64,000 bases of DNA from Flavobacteriales bacterium (GCA_016715895.1 JADJXH010000004.1:868001-932000), one strand, 5' to 3'; numbered from the stretch's first letter, positions 35,572-44,122 are shown. Numbers and translations: made by a program. The notes: generated by a model from the sequence alone, not told the origin.

Positions 35572-37041
35572 CTAGAACTGGAAGTAGATGAAGGGCGAGG
35601 TGTGGTAGTAGCTGCCCAGGAAGATGATGCTGCCGATGAGGCCGGTGTACAGGGCCCAGCGCTGCCAGGCGCTGCGTTCGGCCAGCCAGACGGTGGCGCC
35701 CTTCCGGCGGTCCAGCCATTGCACCCCTTCCATGGCCGCGATCGCCGCCGCGGCGAGCAGCATCTCACCGCGCCCGGCGCCCACGAGCGGTGCCCACAGG
35801 CTGAAGGCATCGGCCGTGAGGAACCCGTCCAGACCCGTGAAGAGGTGGCCCACGATGTGGAAGGCGTCCTGCACGCTGTTGGCGCGGAAGAAGATCCAGG
35901 CCAGGTCCACCAGCAGGAAGGTGGTGATCACCTGTTGGGCCATCTGCAGGCGGGGCCAGCGGGGCAGTCCGAGCAGCTGCCCCAGGCGCGTCCTTCCGCC
36001 TTCGGAGACGATGGCCCCGATGAGGAACAGGCCATGCAGGCCGCCCCAGATGATGTAGGTCCAGGCCGCGCCGTGCCACAGGCCGCTCAGCAGGAAGGTG
36101 ATGAGCAGGTTGTAATAGCGGCGCCAGGTCAGCACACGGTTGCCCCCCAGCGGGATGTACACGTAATCGCGGAACCAGGTGCTGAGGCTGATGTGCCAGC
36201 GGCGCCAGAACTCGCTGATGCTGGTGCTGGCGTATGGCGTGCGGAAGTTGCGCATCAGGTCGATGCCCAGGCAGCGCGCGGCGCCGAGGGCGATGTCGCT
36301 GTAGCCGCTGAAGTCGCAGTAGATCTGCACCGCGAAGAGCAGTGAGGCCAGGATGAGCGCCGGGCCGTCGTGGCTGTACGGTGCGTCGTACACGTGGTCC
36401 ACCATGGCCCCCACGCGGTCGGCGATCATGATCTTCTTGAAGAACCCCCAGGCCATGAGACGGAGCCCGCTGGCCAGCAGGCCGGGATCGAAGGCCATGG
36501 GCAGATGCAGCTGCCGCAGCAGGTTGCCCGGGCGCTCGATGGGGCCGGCCACGAGCTGGGGATAGAACATCACATACAGGCTGAAGATCCCCAGGTGGCG
36601 TTCGGCGCGCTGGCGGCCGTAGTACACCTCGATGGTGTAGCTCAGGCTCTGGAAGGTGTGGAAGCTGAGGCCGATGGGCAGGATGATGCCCAGGTCGGGG
36701 ATGCTGTAGCCTGCCCAGCCCGCGGCCTGCACCATGGCCTCGATGTTCTCCGTGAGGAAGCCGTAGTACTTGAAGATGGCGAGCACGCCCACGTTGGCCA
36801 CGATGCTGGCGATGAGCCAGCGCCTGCGCACCACACCCTCGCTGCGTTCGATCAACAGCCCGGCCCCGAAGTCCACCGCGATGGTGAAGGCCAGGATGAG
36901 GATGTACACCGGCACGAAGGCCATGTAGAACCAGCAGCTGGCCGCCAGCAGCATCGGCCAGCGCCAGCGGTGCGGCAGCAGATGGTACGTGGTGGTCACC
37001 ACCACGAAGAAGACCAGGAAGGCGATCGAGTTGAAGATCAT
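35572..37041 (-). CDS. MBOAT family O-acyltransferase (AlgI-like), copy 2
   Basis: 489 residues from ATG 37041, which overlaps the preceding stop by ATGA. Multi-pass membrane protein starting MIFNSIAFLVFFVVVTTTYH as in AlgI-like enzymes. The signature FWRRWHISLSTWFRDYVYIP leads to LSGLWHGAAWTYIIWGGLHG, with both conserved His residues. These enzymes bring acetyl groups from the cytoplasm to an extracytoplasmic transferase. Directly followed by an SGNH-like gene. Confidence 0.92.
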   Translation of the reverse strand: MIFNSIAFLVFFVVVTTTYHLLPHRWRWPMLLAASCWFYMAFVPVYILILAFTIAVDFGAGLLIERSEGVVRRRWLIASIVANVGVLAIFKYYGFLTENIEAMVQAAGWAGYSIPDLGIILPIGLSFHTFQSLSYTIEVYYGRQRAERHLGIFSLYVMFYPQLVAGPIERPGNLLRQLHLPMAFDPGLLASGLRLMAWGFFKKIMIADRVGAMVDHVYDAPYSHDGPALILASLLFAVQIYCDFSGYSDIALGAARCLGIDLMRNFRTPYASTSISEFWRRWHISLSTWFRDYVYIPLGGNRVLTWRRYYNLLITFLLSGLWHGAAWTYIIWGGLHGLFLIGAIVSEGGRTRLGQLLGLPRWPRLQMAQQVITTFLLVDLAWIFFRANSVQDAFHIVGHLFTGLDGFLTADAFSLWAPLVGAGRGEMLLAAAAIAAMEGVQWLDRRKGATVWLAERSAWQRWALYTGLIGSIIFLGSYYHTSPFIYFQF

Positions 37042-37973
37042 CGGCCCCCCGCGCCGCGCGGCGGGAGGCAAATGTCGGTGAACTGCGCCGCACCGGCACG
37101 GCCCAGGTGGCTGCCATCCACGTACAGCGCATCCGGCCAGCGGTGGGCGTTGCCGTCGATCACGGTGTGCCCCAAGGGCTCCAGCATGGTGCGCAGGCGG
37201 TCGACATGGGTCCGCTGAAGGGTATCGAGCGCCGGGGTGCGCAGGCCGTCGCGGTAGGCGCATTGCACCACCACCAGCCTCACACCGCGTTGCTTCAGCC
37301 AGCCGGCGAAGTGGGCGAGGGCCGCGTAGCGGGCGTCATCCAGCTGGCCGGCGCCCGGCGGTGTTTCGTTGAAGCGCGTGCGGTCGATGCGGTCGGCAGG
37401 CACGTCCAGTGTGGCGCCGCCGTGGGCGTCGAAGCCCAGGTATTCGTAGTTGCCGGGGTCGTGGAAACGGATCCGGTTGGCCTCCGCCTGGCGCAGCAGG
37501 TAGGGCGCGTCCCAATACCGCAGGTAGCTCATCCACAGGGGTTCCCCATCCATGAAGTGCGCCATGGCCGCGCTGTCGGTGCCCAGCTGGCGCCCGGCAC
37601 TGCGGAAGTCCATCAGGTTGGTGGCCACCAGCACGGTGTGCGGGCGCAGGTGGTCGGTGAGCAGGGTGCCCAGCACCGGGAGCTCGGCCGCGCCAAGGCC
37701 CCAGGCCGCGGCGTTCACATAGCGTTCCGTGCCGAAATGGGCCACGACGCCGGCGCTGGCCAGATTGTTCAGCGTCATGGAGGAGCCCACGGCCAGCACG
37801 TCCACCCCGTCGGCGAAGTGCTCGCGCACGAAGGCGAGCTTCTCGTTGAGGGCGATGTTGTTGGTGATGCGGGGTGCCGGCACGGTGTCGCGCAGCAGCA
37901 GCAGGTAGGCGAGGGGGATCGCCAGGGCGGGCAGGCCCAGCAGCACGCAGCGGAGGATGAAGCGGCCCACCAT
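37038..37973 (-). CDS. SGNH-like acyltransferase partner protein
   Basis: 311 residues. N-terminal membrane helix (LRCVLLGLPALAIPLAYLLLL), then an SGNH-like fold: DVLAVGSSMTLNNLAS holds the Gly-Ser-Ser block, VLVATNLMDF the Asn block, and ALYVDGSHLGRAGAAQF the Asp-x-x-His-type block at the end. It sits between the two MBOAT genes, overlapping one by 1 bp and the other by 4 bp, so it is translationally coupled to both. Probably the extracytoplasmic O-acyl transfer partner of copy 1. Confidence 0.75.
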   Translation of the reverse strand: MVGRFILRCVLLGLPALAIPLAYLLLLRDTVPAPRITNNIALNEKLAFVREHFADGVDVLAVGSSMTLNNLASAGVVAHFGTERYVNAAAWGLGAAELPVLGTLLTDHLRPHTVLVATNLMDFRSAGRQLGTDSAAMAHFMDGEPLWMSYLRYWDAPYLLRQAEANRIRFHDPGNYEYLGFDAHGGATLDVPADRIDRTRFNETPPGAGQLDDARYAALAHFAGWLKQRGVRLVVVQCAYRDGLRTPALDTLQRTHVDRLRTMLEPLGHTVIDGNAHRWPDALYVDGSHLGRAGAAQFTDICLPPRGAGGR

Positions 37974-39421
37974 CAGAACTGGAAGTAGATGAACTCGCCG
38001 CCGCCGAGCGGAGCGGTGAGGGTGAGCACGGCGATGAGGCCATAGTACACCAGCCGGCGTACGGGAACGGGGAGCAGCCCGTCGAGCTGCAGCCCGTACT
38101 GCCGTTCACGGGCCAGCCATTCCAGCGCGAGCGTGATGCCGATGCCGAGCAGGGCGAAGGCCAGGATCTTCTTGTCGGCCAGGGCCGGTGCGTGCAGCAG
38201 CGTGGGCGAGGCGATGGCCCCCAGGATGTCGAAGGCCTGGGCCATGCTCTCCGCGCGGAAGAAGGTCCAGGCGAAGCAGGCCAGCAGGAAGGTGGCGAGC
38301 AGTTGCAGCGCTTCGCGGGCGCTGGGCAGCACGCGACCAGCGGCCACCGTATCGCTCATGGCGTGGTGCGTGTCGCGCAGCAGCAGGGGCAGGAAGAGCA
38401 GGCCGTTCACCGCGCCCCAGGCCACGAAGGTCCAATTGGCGCCGTGCCAGAAGCCGCTCACCAGGAAGATGATGAGCACATTGCGCACGGTGCGGGCCTT
38501 GCCACCGCGGCTTCCGCCCAGGGGGATGTAGAGGTAGTCGCGGAACCAGGTGCTGAGGCTGATGTGCCAGCGGCGCCAGAACTCGGCGATGTCGCGGCTG
38601 AAGTAGGGGTAGGCGAAGTTGCGCATCAGCTCGAAGCCGAAGAGGCGCGCGCAGCCGATGGCGATGTCGCTGTAGCCGCTGAAGTCACCATAGATCTGGA
38701 AGGCGAACAGCACCACCGCCAGGGCAAGGGTGCTGCCATCGTGCGCCTCGTGCGCGCCGAACACGGGGTTCACGAACGCGGCGCAGTTGTCGGCCACCAC
38801 CACCTTCTTGAAGAGGCCCCAGAGCATCTGGCGCACGCCGTCGTAGGCGGACGCCTCGTTGAAGCGGCGCTCGGTGCCGAACTGCGGCAGCATGTGCCGG
38901 GCGCGCTCGATGGGACCGGCCAGCAGCTGGGGGAAGAAGCTCACGAAGGCGAAGAAGGTGGTGGCCTCGCGCACGGCGGGCAGCTGCCTGCGGTACACGT
39001 CGAAGGTGTAGCTCAGGCTCTGGAAGGTGTAGAAGCTGATGCCCACGGGCAGCACCAGCCCGAGCGGTCGTGCATCGATGGGCCGCCCCAGCAGCGTGAA
39101 CGCGTCCACGAAGCTCTGCAGGAAGAAGTCGTAGTACTTGAAGAAGCCCAGGAGCCCCAGGTTGGCCGTCAGGCTCAGCCCCATCAGGAGCGTGCGCCGC
39201 GAGGGAGCCTCGGTGCGCGCCAGGGCCAGCGCCACCAGGTAGTCCACCCCCGCGGTGAACAGCCACAGCCCCAGGAATCGCCAGTCCCACCAGCCGTAGA
39301 ACACGCAGCCGGCCAGGATGAGGAAGGCGTTGCGCCAGGGCACCGAACGCCGGAACACACCCCAGTACAGGAGGAACACGATCGGGAGGAAGACCGCGAA
39401 GTCGATCGAGTTGAAGAGCAT
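37973..39421 (-). CDS. MBOAT family O-acyltransferase (AlgI-like), copy 1
   Basis: 482 residues from ATG 39421 (MLFNSIDFAVFLPIVFLLYW, the same start type as copy 2; an upstream extension to 39502 is unlike the family). Signature FWRRWHISLSTWFRDYLYIP, then VSGFWHGANWTFVAWGAVNG, which keeps the first His but has Asn in place of the second His seen in copy 2. First gene of the acyltransferase operon; a perfect TAGCTTTG lies 78 nt upstream. Confidence 0.92.
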   Translation of the reverse strand: MLFNSIDFAVFLPIVFLLYWGVFRRSVPWRNAFLILAGCVFYGWWDWRFLGLWLFTAGVDYLVALALARTEAPSRRTLLMGLSLTANLGLLGFFKYYDFFLQSFVDAFTLLGRPIDARPLGLVLPVGISFYTFQSLSYTFDVYRRQLPAVREATTFFAFVSFFPQLLAGPIERARHMLPQFGTERRFNEASAYDGVRQMLWGLFKKVVVADNCAAFVNPVFGAHEAHDGSTLALAVVLFAFQIYGDFSGYSDIAIGCARLFGFELMRNFAYPYFSRDIAEFWRRWHISLSTWFRDYLYIPLGGSRGGKARTVRNVLIIFLVSGFWHGANWTFVAWGAVNGLLFLPLLLRDTHHAMSDTVAAGRVLPSAREALQLLATFLLACFAWTFFRAESMAQAFDILGAIASPTLLHAPALADKKILAFALLGIGITLALEWLARERQYGLQLDGLLPVPVRRLVYYGLIAVLTLTAPLGGGEFIYFQF

Positions 39422-39499
39422 GCGGGAGGCGCGGGGAACGGCTTGTACGGGCCGGTGGGGTCGCGGGTTCCGGGGGAAGCGGACCACCGGACGCAGTGC

Positions 39500-39507
39500 C
39501 AAAGCTA
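39500..39507 (-). promoter_or_regulatory. -7 element of the MBOAT/SGNH operon
   Basis: Reads TAGCTTTG on the minus strand, a full consensus match, 78 nt before ATG 39421. The long leader is unusual for this window. Confidence 0.5.
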
Positions 39508-39533
39508 CCTGTCGATGCCCGGAACGGGAGCGT

Positions 39534-39541
39534 TATCTTTC
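39534..39541 (+). promoter_or_regulatory. -7 element of the 39549 gene
   Basis: TATCTTTC (consensus TAnnTTTG), ending 7 nt before ATG 39549; divergent from the MBOAT promoter. Confidence 0.5.
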
Positions 39542-39548
39542 GAAGGCC

Positions 39549-39968
39549 ATGCGTTTCGAACCACGCAGCATCGAGACACGCATCGCCACCATCACCCTGG
39601 TGCGCCCGGGCTTCATCGAGCAGCGCTACCGCCCCGGTGAACGGATCGACCTGCCCGGCTTCGCGGAGAACAAGCGTGCACGGCTTGAGCTGGCCGGGGG
39701 AAAGCCGTGTGTCATGCTCAGCATCATCCCCCGGGACATGGACTTCGACATGGAGGTCACCGGGGTGGACCACTTCGGTCCGGAGCGTGGACAGGACACC
39801 CTGCGCGCCCTGGCGGTGGTGGTGCACGACAGCATGGCGGAAATGGTCACCAAGCTGTTCTTCACCTACTTCCCCACGGTGTTCCGCACGCAGGTGTTCA
39901 ATGAGGAGGCCGAAGCGCGCGGGTGGTTGCTGCAGCAGTTGGCCGAGGTGATCCAGGAGGAGGGTTGA
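39549..39968 (+). CDS. Small conserved protein, DUF7793/STAS-like
   Basis: 139 residues from ATG 39549. Alternating strand and helix pattern (ITLVRPGFIEQRYRPGER, KPCVMLSIIPRDMDFDMEV, DTLRALAVVVHDSMAEMV) ending in FTYFPTVFRTQVFNEEAEA and a WL, typical of a Bacteroidota STAS/SpoIIAA-like family. The protein at 60083-60490 has the same layout (FSYFPRHSETRVFHDEREA, then RSWL). Function unknown, likely cytoplasmic. A TATCTTTC element just upstream fixes the start. Confidence 0.7.
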   Translation: MRFEPRSIETRIATITLVRPGFIEQRYRPGERIDLPGFAENKRARLELAGGKPCVMLSIIPRDMDFDMEVTGVDHFGPERGQDTLRALAVVVHDSMAEMVTKLFFTYFPTVFRTQVFNEEAEARGWLLQQLAEVIQEEG

Positions 39969-39970
39969 TG

Positions 39971-39996
39971 GCCGGCCGCTGCACCGGAGGGCCGGC
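39971..39996. terminator. Hairpin after the 39549 gene
   Basis: GCCGGCC and GGCCGGC pair around a 12-nt loop, 2 nt after the stop at 39968. No T-run follows, so function as a terminator is uncertain. Confidence 0.3.
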
Positions 39997-40051
39997 TCCT
40001 GTCCGACGTGTCGACCGACGGGCGATCGTGCGGGCCTGGTGCGTTCAGCGG

Positions 40052-40059
40052 TATCTTGG
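40052..40059 (+). promoter_or_regulatory. -7-like element of the 40081 gene
   Basis: TATCTTGG, 21 nt before ATG 40081. Confidence 0.4.
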
Positions 40060-40080
40060 CGCTTGCCTACACCCCACACC

Positions 40081-40512
40081 ATGAACACGGAGCTCACCGA
40101 ACCGCACGGATCCCATCAGATCACCTACGAGGACCGCTACTCAAGCCTGGGTGTTCTGTTCTACGGCATCGCGGCCAGCGATCGAACGGTGGTGCAGGTC
40201 GAGCTCAAGGCGTTCCAGGACATGATGATGCAGCATTGGATGGCGACCGACCCCACGTTGGACGAAGCAGGTGTGGCCAGTGTGCGCTACATGGACATCG
40301 CCTTTGATGAAGCGCATCGCAGCGGCATGGGTGCGGAGGAGGCCTTCGCCACCTTCGAGGCCGACCTGTTGCGCGAACCCGAACGCTATGATGCGTGGAC
40401 CAGGGACCTCATCCTGCGCACCGCTGACGCCATCGCCCAAGCCTCCGCCGGGGTGAACGCCAGCGAGGCGAAGTTCATCGGGCGGCTGCAGAAGCTGCTG
40501 GGCCGCGCCTGA
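40081..40512 (+). CDS. TerB-like helical protein
   Basis: 143 residues from ATG 40081. All-helical, acidic, with a TerB-like layout: LGVLFYGIAASDRTVVQVEL, MQHWMATDPTLDEAG, MGAEEAFATFEADLLREP and ASEAKFIGRLQKLLGRA. TerB-domain proteins bind metal ions, and the family is found in many stress-linked or regulatory settings; no ter genes are nearby. No signal peptide. Function not assigned. Confidence 0.65.
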   Translation: MNTELTEPHGSHQITYEDRYSSLGVLFYGIAASDRTVVQVELKAFQDMMMQHWMATDPTLDEAGVASVRYMDIAFDEAHRSGMGAEEAFATFEADLLREPERYDAWTRDLILRTADAIAQASAGVNASEAKFIGRLQKLLGRA

Positions 40513-40575
40513 TCGGAACGGGTCGGCGATCGCGGGTCCGGTCGTGGTCGAGGCATCCCGCCGCCAGCCCGCTGG

Positions 40576-41193
40576 TCACTCGATCCCGAACCTGTGCGTG
40601 CGCATGCGCCCGCGCTCGTCCCTGACCAGCAGCAGGTAGGCGCCCGCAGGGATGCTGCTCAGGTCAAGTTCCGCCGGCCCATCTTGCACAGTGACCTGCA
40701 CGAGCGACAGCCCGGCAAGATCGAGCACCTGCACGAACAGCGGTCCGCTCCAAGTGGTGCGGAGCTGAAGCGTGGGCGCGCTTGCCGGGACAGGGTTCGG
40801 GCCGATGGAGAGGTCGATTCCCGGATCCGCGTCAGCGACGGTCGTGGGAATGAGCGGACCGCAGATGCATACCACGCACAAACCCGTGTCCGCGTAGAAG
40901 AGAAAGTCACACGGCTGCGAGCAGAGGTCCATGAGGATGGTGTCGCCGACCACGTTCAACGGAATGGGCTGTCCCCACTGCGAGCCATCCACACAACCGG
41001 GCGGATCGAAGAACCATGTGTAGGGACCTGAACAGGTGCTCCACAAGGCCGAGTACGGTCCGAAGGCCCACACGCCATCGCACCCGTTGGTGGGCGGGAT
41101 GACGTAGTAGGTGGTGAGCGTGGTCTGTGCGGTCGCGCCGCCCATGAACAGGGCGAGGACCAGGAGCACCGCAAGGCTTCGGAACCGCTTCAT
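40576..41193 (-). CDS. Small Cys-rich secreted protein with T9SS-type C-terminus
   Basis: 205 residues. Signal peptide (residues 1-22, LFMGGATAQ), a short Cys-rich body (TNGCDGVWAFGPYSALWSTC, LCSQPCDFLFYADTGLCVVC), then a sorting domain (LSIGPNPVPASAPTLQLR, VLDLAGLSLVQ, DLSSIPAGAYLLLVRDERG). T9SS cargo, function unknown. TAGCTTCA lies 4 nt before the ATG. Confidence 0.85.
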   Translation of the reverse strand: MKRFRSLAVLLVLALFMGGATAQTTLTTYYVIPPTNGCDGVWAFGPYSALWSTCSGPYTWFFDPPGCVDGSQWGQPIPLNVVGDTILMDLCSQPCDFLFYADTGLCVVCICGPLIPTTVADADPGIDLSIGPNPVPASAPTLQLRTTWSGPLFVQVLDLAGLSLVQVTVQDGPAELDLSSIPAGAYLLLVRDERGRMRTHRFGIE

Positions 41194-41197
41194 ACGG

Positions 41198-41205
41198 TGA
41201 AGCTA
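41198..41205 (-). promoter_or_regulatory. -7 element of the 41193 gene
   Basis: Reads TAGCTTCA on the minus strand, 4 nt before ATG 41193. Confidence 0.45.
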
Positions 41206-41277
41206 CCCGGGCCGATGGGTCGTGGAGGCGAACGCGCGATGCGCGCGTGAACAGGTCGATGTGTGATCTGAACGGGC

Positions 41278-41340
41278 GCAGGGCATCCCTTGGGATGCCC
41301 TGCGAGCGAGTGTCGTATGGCACAGGCAGGATGCCTGTGC
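41278..41340. terminator. Two adjacent perfect hairpins between minus-strand genes
   Basis: GCAGGGCATCCC (41278-41289) pairs with GGGATGCCCTGC (41292-41303), and GCACAGGCA (41320-41328) pairs with TGCCTGTGC (41332-41340). They start just after the acyl-CoA dehydrogenase stop. No T-run; a terminator or 3' stabilising role for that gene is plausible. Confidence 0.45.
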
Positions 41341-41344
41341 GCCC

Positions 41345-42565
41345 TTACTTGAACGCCGGAATGCCGGTGACCTCGGCGCCGGTGATCAGCAGGTGGATGT
41401 CGTGCGTGCCCTCGTAGGTCACCACGCTCTCCAGGTTCATCATGTGGCGCATGATGGGATACTCGTTGGTGATGCCCATCCCGCCGAGGATCTGGCGGGC
41501 CTCACGCGCCACGGTGAGCGCGAGGTGCACGTTGTTGCGCTTGGCCATGCTGATCTGCTGGGTGGTGGCGCGGCCTTCGCTGCGCAGCACGCCCAGGCGC
41601 CAGGTGAGCAACTGGGCCTTGGTGATCTCGGAGATCATCTCGGCCAGTTTCTTCTGCGTGAGCTGGAAGGCTCCGATGGGCTTGCCGAACTGGATGCGCT
41701 GTTTGCTGTAGCGCAGCGCCACATCATAGCACTCCATGGCCACGCCCAGCGTGCCCCAGGCGATGCCGTAGCGCGCGCTGTCCAGGCAGCCCATGGGGGC
41801 GCCCAGTCCGCTCTTGTTCGGGAGCAGGTTGCCCTTGGGCACCTTCACGTTGTCGAACACGAGCTCACCCGTGGGGCTGGCGCGCAGGCTGAGCTTGCCG
41901 TGCGTGGTGGGCGTGGTGAAGCCCTCCATGCCGCGCTCGACGATGAGGCCATGGATGCGGCCCTCGGTGTTCTCGGCCTTGGCCCACACGATGGCCAGGT
42001 CGGCGAAGGGCGCGTTGCTGATCCACATCTTGGCGCCGTTCAGCAGGTAGTGGTCGCCCATGTCCTTGAAGGTGGTGACCATGCCGCCGGGGTTGCTGCC
42101 GAAATCGGGCTCGGTGAGGCCGAAGCAACCGATCTTCCTCCCCTGCACCATGTCGGGCAGCCACTTCTTCTTCTGCTCCTCGCTGCCGTACTTCCAGATG
42201 GGATACATGGCCAAAGAGCCCTGCACGCTGCACAGGCTGCGCAGGCCACTGTCGCAGCGCTCGATCTCCTGCATGATGAGGCCGTAGCTGATCTGGTCCA
42301 GCCCGGGGCCGCCGTATTCCGCCGGAACGAACGGGCCGAAGGCCCCGATGTCGGCCAGGCCGGGGATGATGTCCTTGCTGAAGGTGGCCTGCTCGAAGCG
42401 CTCCTCGATGATCGGCTTGAGGTGCTTGCTCACGTGCTTGCGCGCGGTGTCGCGGATCAGCTTCTGCTCCTCGGTGAGCAGCTCGTCCACCAGGTAGTGG
42501 TCGTGGCTCTGGAACAGGTCGGTGGCGGCCTTGGCCGTGGTGCCGTTGGCGGAAGTGGTGGACAT
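41345..42565 (-). CDS. Acyl-CoA dehydrogenase, probably glutaryl-CoA dehydrogenase
   Basis: 406 residues from ATG 42565 (the frame extends upstream, but the added residues do not fit the family). FAD-dependent acyl-CoA dehydrogenase with N-terminal helical domain (LTEEQKLIRDTARKHV), middle beta domain (KIGCFGLTEPDFGSNPGG, the FAD and substrate region) and C-terminal helical domain with the catalytic base Glu385 in VVTYEGTHDIH. Glu in the TYEGTHDIH segment and the glutaryl-CoA-type ERCDSGLRSLCSVQGSLAM match GcdH-type enzymes, which convert glutaryl-CoA to crotonyl-CoA. Substrate is inferred, not proven. Confidence 0.88.
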   Translation of the reverse strand: MSTTSANGTTAKAATDLFQSHDHYLVDELLTEEQKLIRDTARKHVSKHLKPIIEERFEQATFSKDIIPGLADIGAFGPFVPAEYGGPGLDQISYGLIMQEIERCDSGLRSLCSVQGSLAMYPIWKYGSEEQKKKWLPDMVQGRKIGCFGLTEPDFGSNPGGMVTTFKDMGDHYLLNGAKMWISNAPFADLAIVWAKAENTEGRIHGLIVERGMEGFTTPTTHGKLSLRASPTGELVFDNVKVPKGNLLPNKSGLGAPMGCLDSARYGIAWGTLGVAMECYDVALRYSKQRIQFGKPIGAFQLTQKKLAEMISEITKAQLLTWRLGVLRSEGRATTQQISMAKRNNVHLALTVAREARQILGGMGITNEYPIMRHMMNLESVVTYEGTHDIHLLITGAEVTGIPAFK

Positions 42566-42609
42566 GCGAAGGGGGGTTCGCGGTGGCGGGGAGGCCGCGC
42601 ACCGGGCTG

Positions 42610-42617
42610 CAAAAGTA
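42610..42617 (-). promoter_or_regulatory. -7 element of the acyl-CoA dehydrogenase gene
   Basis: Reads TACTTTTG on the minus strand, a full consensus match, 45 nt before ATG 42565. Confidence 0.5.
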
Positions 42618-42642
42618 GCACGCCCACCCCCGCGCCGCCGGA

Positions 42643-42650
42643 TACCTTTG
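42643..42650 (+). promoter_or_regulatory. -7 element of the DUF4271 operon
   Basis: TACCTTTG, a full consensus match, ending 10 nt before ATG 42661; divergent from the acyl-CoA dehydrogenase promoter. Confidence 0.6.
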
Positions 42651-42660
42651 CCCGCCGGCC

Positions 42661-43341
42661 ATGGGCGAACCGCGGACACACGACCCCTTGAGCGCCGATT
42701 GGGTGGTGCTGGTCCTGCTGGCCGTGGCCGTTCAGCTGGCCTGGACGAACGTCGTTTCCCCCCGGAAATGGGGCCTCATCCTGGACGGGGCGTTCCGCGC
42801 GCGGATCAGTCGGCGCAGCCTGAGGGAGGACATCGATCTGCAGGACCGCTCGATGCTGGGGCTGTTGGCGGCGCTGCTTGCCGGGCTCGCGTTGTTCGTT
42901 CAGCAGGCCCTGGTGATGCGCGGCATCGTGGGTGCGGGGCCGCTGGGCTATGGCGGGGTGGTGGCCCTGCTGATCGTGCTGGTGTTCGCGCAGGTGTTCG
43001 TCCTCCGGGCCTTGAGCTGGCTCTTCCAAGGGGATGGGGGCCTGGAGGAGTACACCCATGCCATGGTGCTCAACCACCTGGTGCTGGGGGCGGCCCTGCT
43101 GCCCGTGGCGGTGCTGGTGGCCTTTCGGCCGGAGATGAGGGCCGTGCTCCTGCCGGTGGGAGGGGTGGTCGCTGCGGTGATCGTGCTGCTGCGATGGGGC
43201 CGAGCGGTGCTCATCGGGCGATCCGCAGGGGTCCCGCTCAGGCACATTTTCCTGTACCTTTGCGCCGCCGAGATCCTGCCTGTGTTCCTCGTTCTCCAGA
43301 CCCTTCAGCGTTCCGGCCCATCCGCGTTCCAACTCCCCTAA
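42661..43341 (+). CDS. DUF4271 membrane protein
   Basis: 226 residues with about six membrane helices (WVVLVLLAVAVQLAW, LLAALLAGLALFVQQALVM, VVALLIVLVFAQVFVL). The C-terminal block HIFLYLCAAEILPVFLVLQT is the DUF4271 hallmark. Function unknown, but in Bacteroidota this gene commonly sits right before hemD, as here (10 bp apart). A perfect -7 element lies just before its ATG. Confidence 0.9.
   Translation: MGEPRTHDPLSADWVVLVLLAVAVQLAWTNVVSPRKWGLILDGAFRARISRRSLREDIDLQDRSMLGLLAALLAGLALFVQQALVMRGIVGAGPLGYGGVVALLIVLVFAQVFVLRALSWLFQGDGGLEEYTHAMVLNHLVLGAALLPVAVLVAFRPEMRAVLLPVGGVVAAVIVLLRWGRAVLIGRSAGVPLRHIFLYLCAAEILPVFLVLQTLQRSGPSAFQLP
43255..43262 (+). promoter_or_regulatory. Internal -7 element before hemD
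   Basis: TACCTTTG, a full consensus match inside the DUF4271 coding region, 90 nt before the hemD start. May give hemD its own transcript. Confidence 0.4.
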
Positions 43342-43351
43342 TCGAGCGGCC

Positions 43352-44101
43352 TTGAAGATCAAGACCATCCTCGTTTCGCAGCCGGAACCCACGGACGTCA
43401 AGTCCCCGTACCACGAGCTCGGCAGGAAGTACGGCCTGAAGATCGACTTCAAGCCGTTCATCAAGGTGGAGGCGGTTCCGGCGCAGGACTTCCGCCAGGA
43501 GCGCATCAACATCCTGGACCACACCGCGATCGTGCTCACCAGCCGCAACGCGGTTGACCACTTCTTCCGCATGTGCAAGGAGCTCCGGCTCAACGTGCCG
43601 GAGGGCATGAAGTACTTCTGCGTCAGTGAGAGCGTCGCCTACTACGTGCAGAAGTACATCGTCTACCGCAAGCGGAAGGTCTTCATCGGCAAGAACACCT
43701 TCCAGGACCTGCTGGACGTGATCCGGAAGCACAAGGACGAGGTGTACCTGGTGCCGTGCAGCGACATCCAGAAGCAGGAGATCCCCGCGCTGCTCGACAA
43801 GGCGGGGGTGAAGTACACCAACGCGGTGTTCTACCGTACGGTGGCCAGCGACCTTAGCGACCTGAAGAACCTGAAATACGACATGCTGGTGTTCTTCAGC
43901 CCGGCGGGGATCGAAAGCCTGTTCAAGAACTTCCCGAAGTTCGATCAGAACGGGACCATCATCGCGGCGTTCGGTCCCACGACCAGCAAGGCGGTGCGCG
44001 ATGCCGGTCTGCGGCTCGACATCGAGGCCCCGCTGCCCGAGGCCCCGAGCATGACCGGCGCCATCGAGCTGTACATCAAGCGGCTCGGGAAGAAGAAATA
44101 G
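43352..44101 (+). CDS. hemD: Uroporphyrinogen-III synthase
   Basis: 249 residues. HemD closes hydroxymethylbilane to uroporphyrinogen III in heme biosynthesis. Typical Bacteroidota form: ILVSQPEPTDVKSPYHEL at the start, ILDHTAIVLTSRNAVDHFFR, FCVSESVAYYVQKYIVYRKR, and MLVFFSPAGIESLFKNFP with the GPTTSKAVRDAGLRLDIEA end. The start is TTG (43352), because no in-frame ATG fits the conserved N-terminus. It lies in the DUF4271-hemD-rnpA-yidD-ctpA order. Confidence 0.92.
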   Translation: MKIKTILVSQPEPTDVKSPYHELGRKYGLKIDFKPFIKVEAVPAQDFRQERINILDHTAIVLTSRNAVDHFFRMCKELRLNVPEGMKYFCVSESVAYYVQKYIVYRKRKVFIGKNTFQDLLDVIRKHKDEVYLVPCSDIQKQEIPALLDKAGVKYTNAVFYRTVASDLSDLKNLKYDMLVFFSPAGIESLFKNFPKFDQNGTIIAAFGPTTSKAVRDAGLRLDIEAPLPEAPSMTGAIELYIKRLGKKK

Positions 44102-44122
44102 GCCCCGGACGTCACGGGGCCA
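44102..44122. terminator. Hairpin right after hemD
   Basis: GGCCCCG and CGGGGCC pair around the loop GACGTCA, starting next to the hemD stop. No T-run; may separate hemD from rnpA only partly. Confidence 0.3.
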
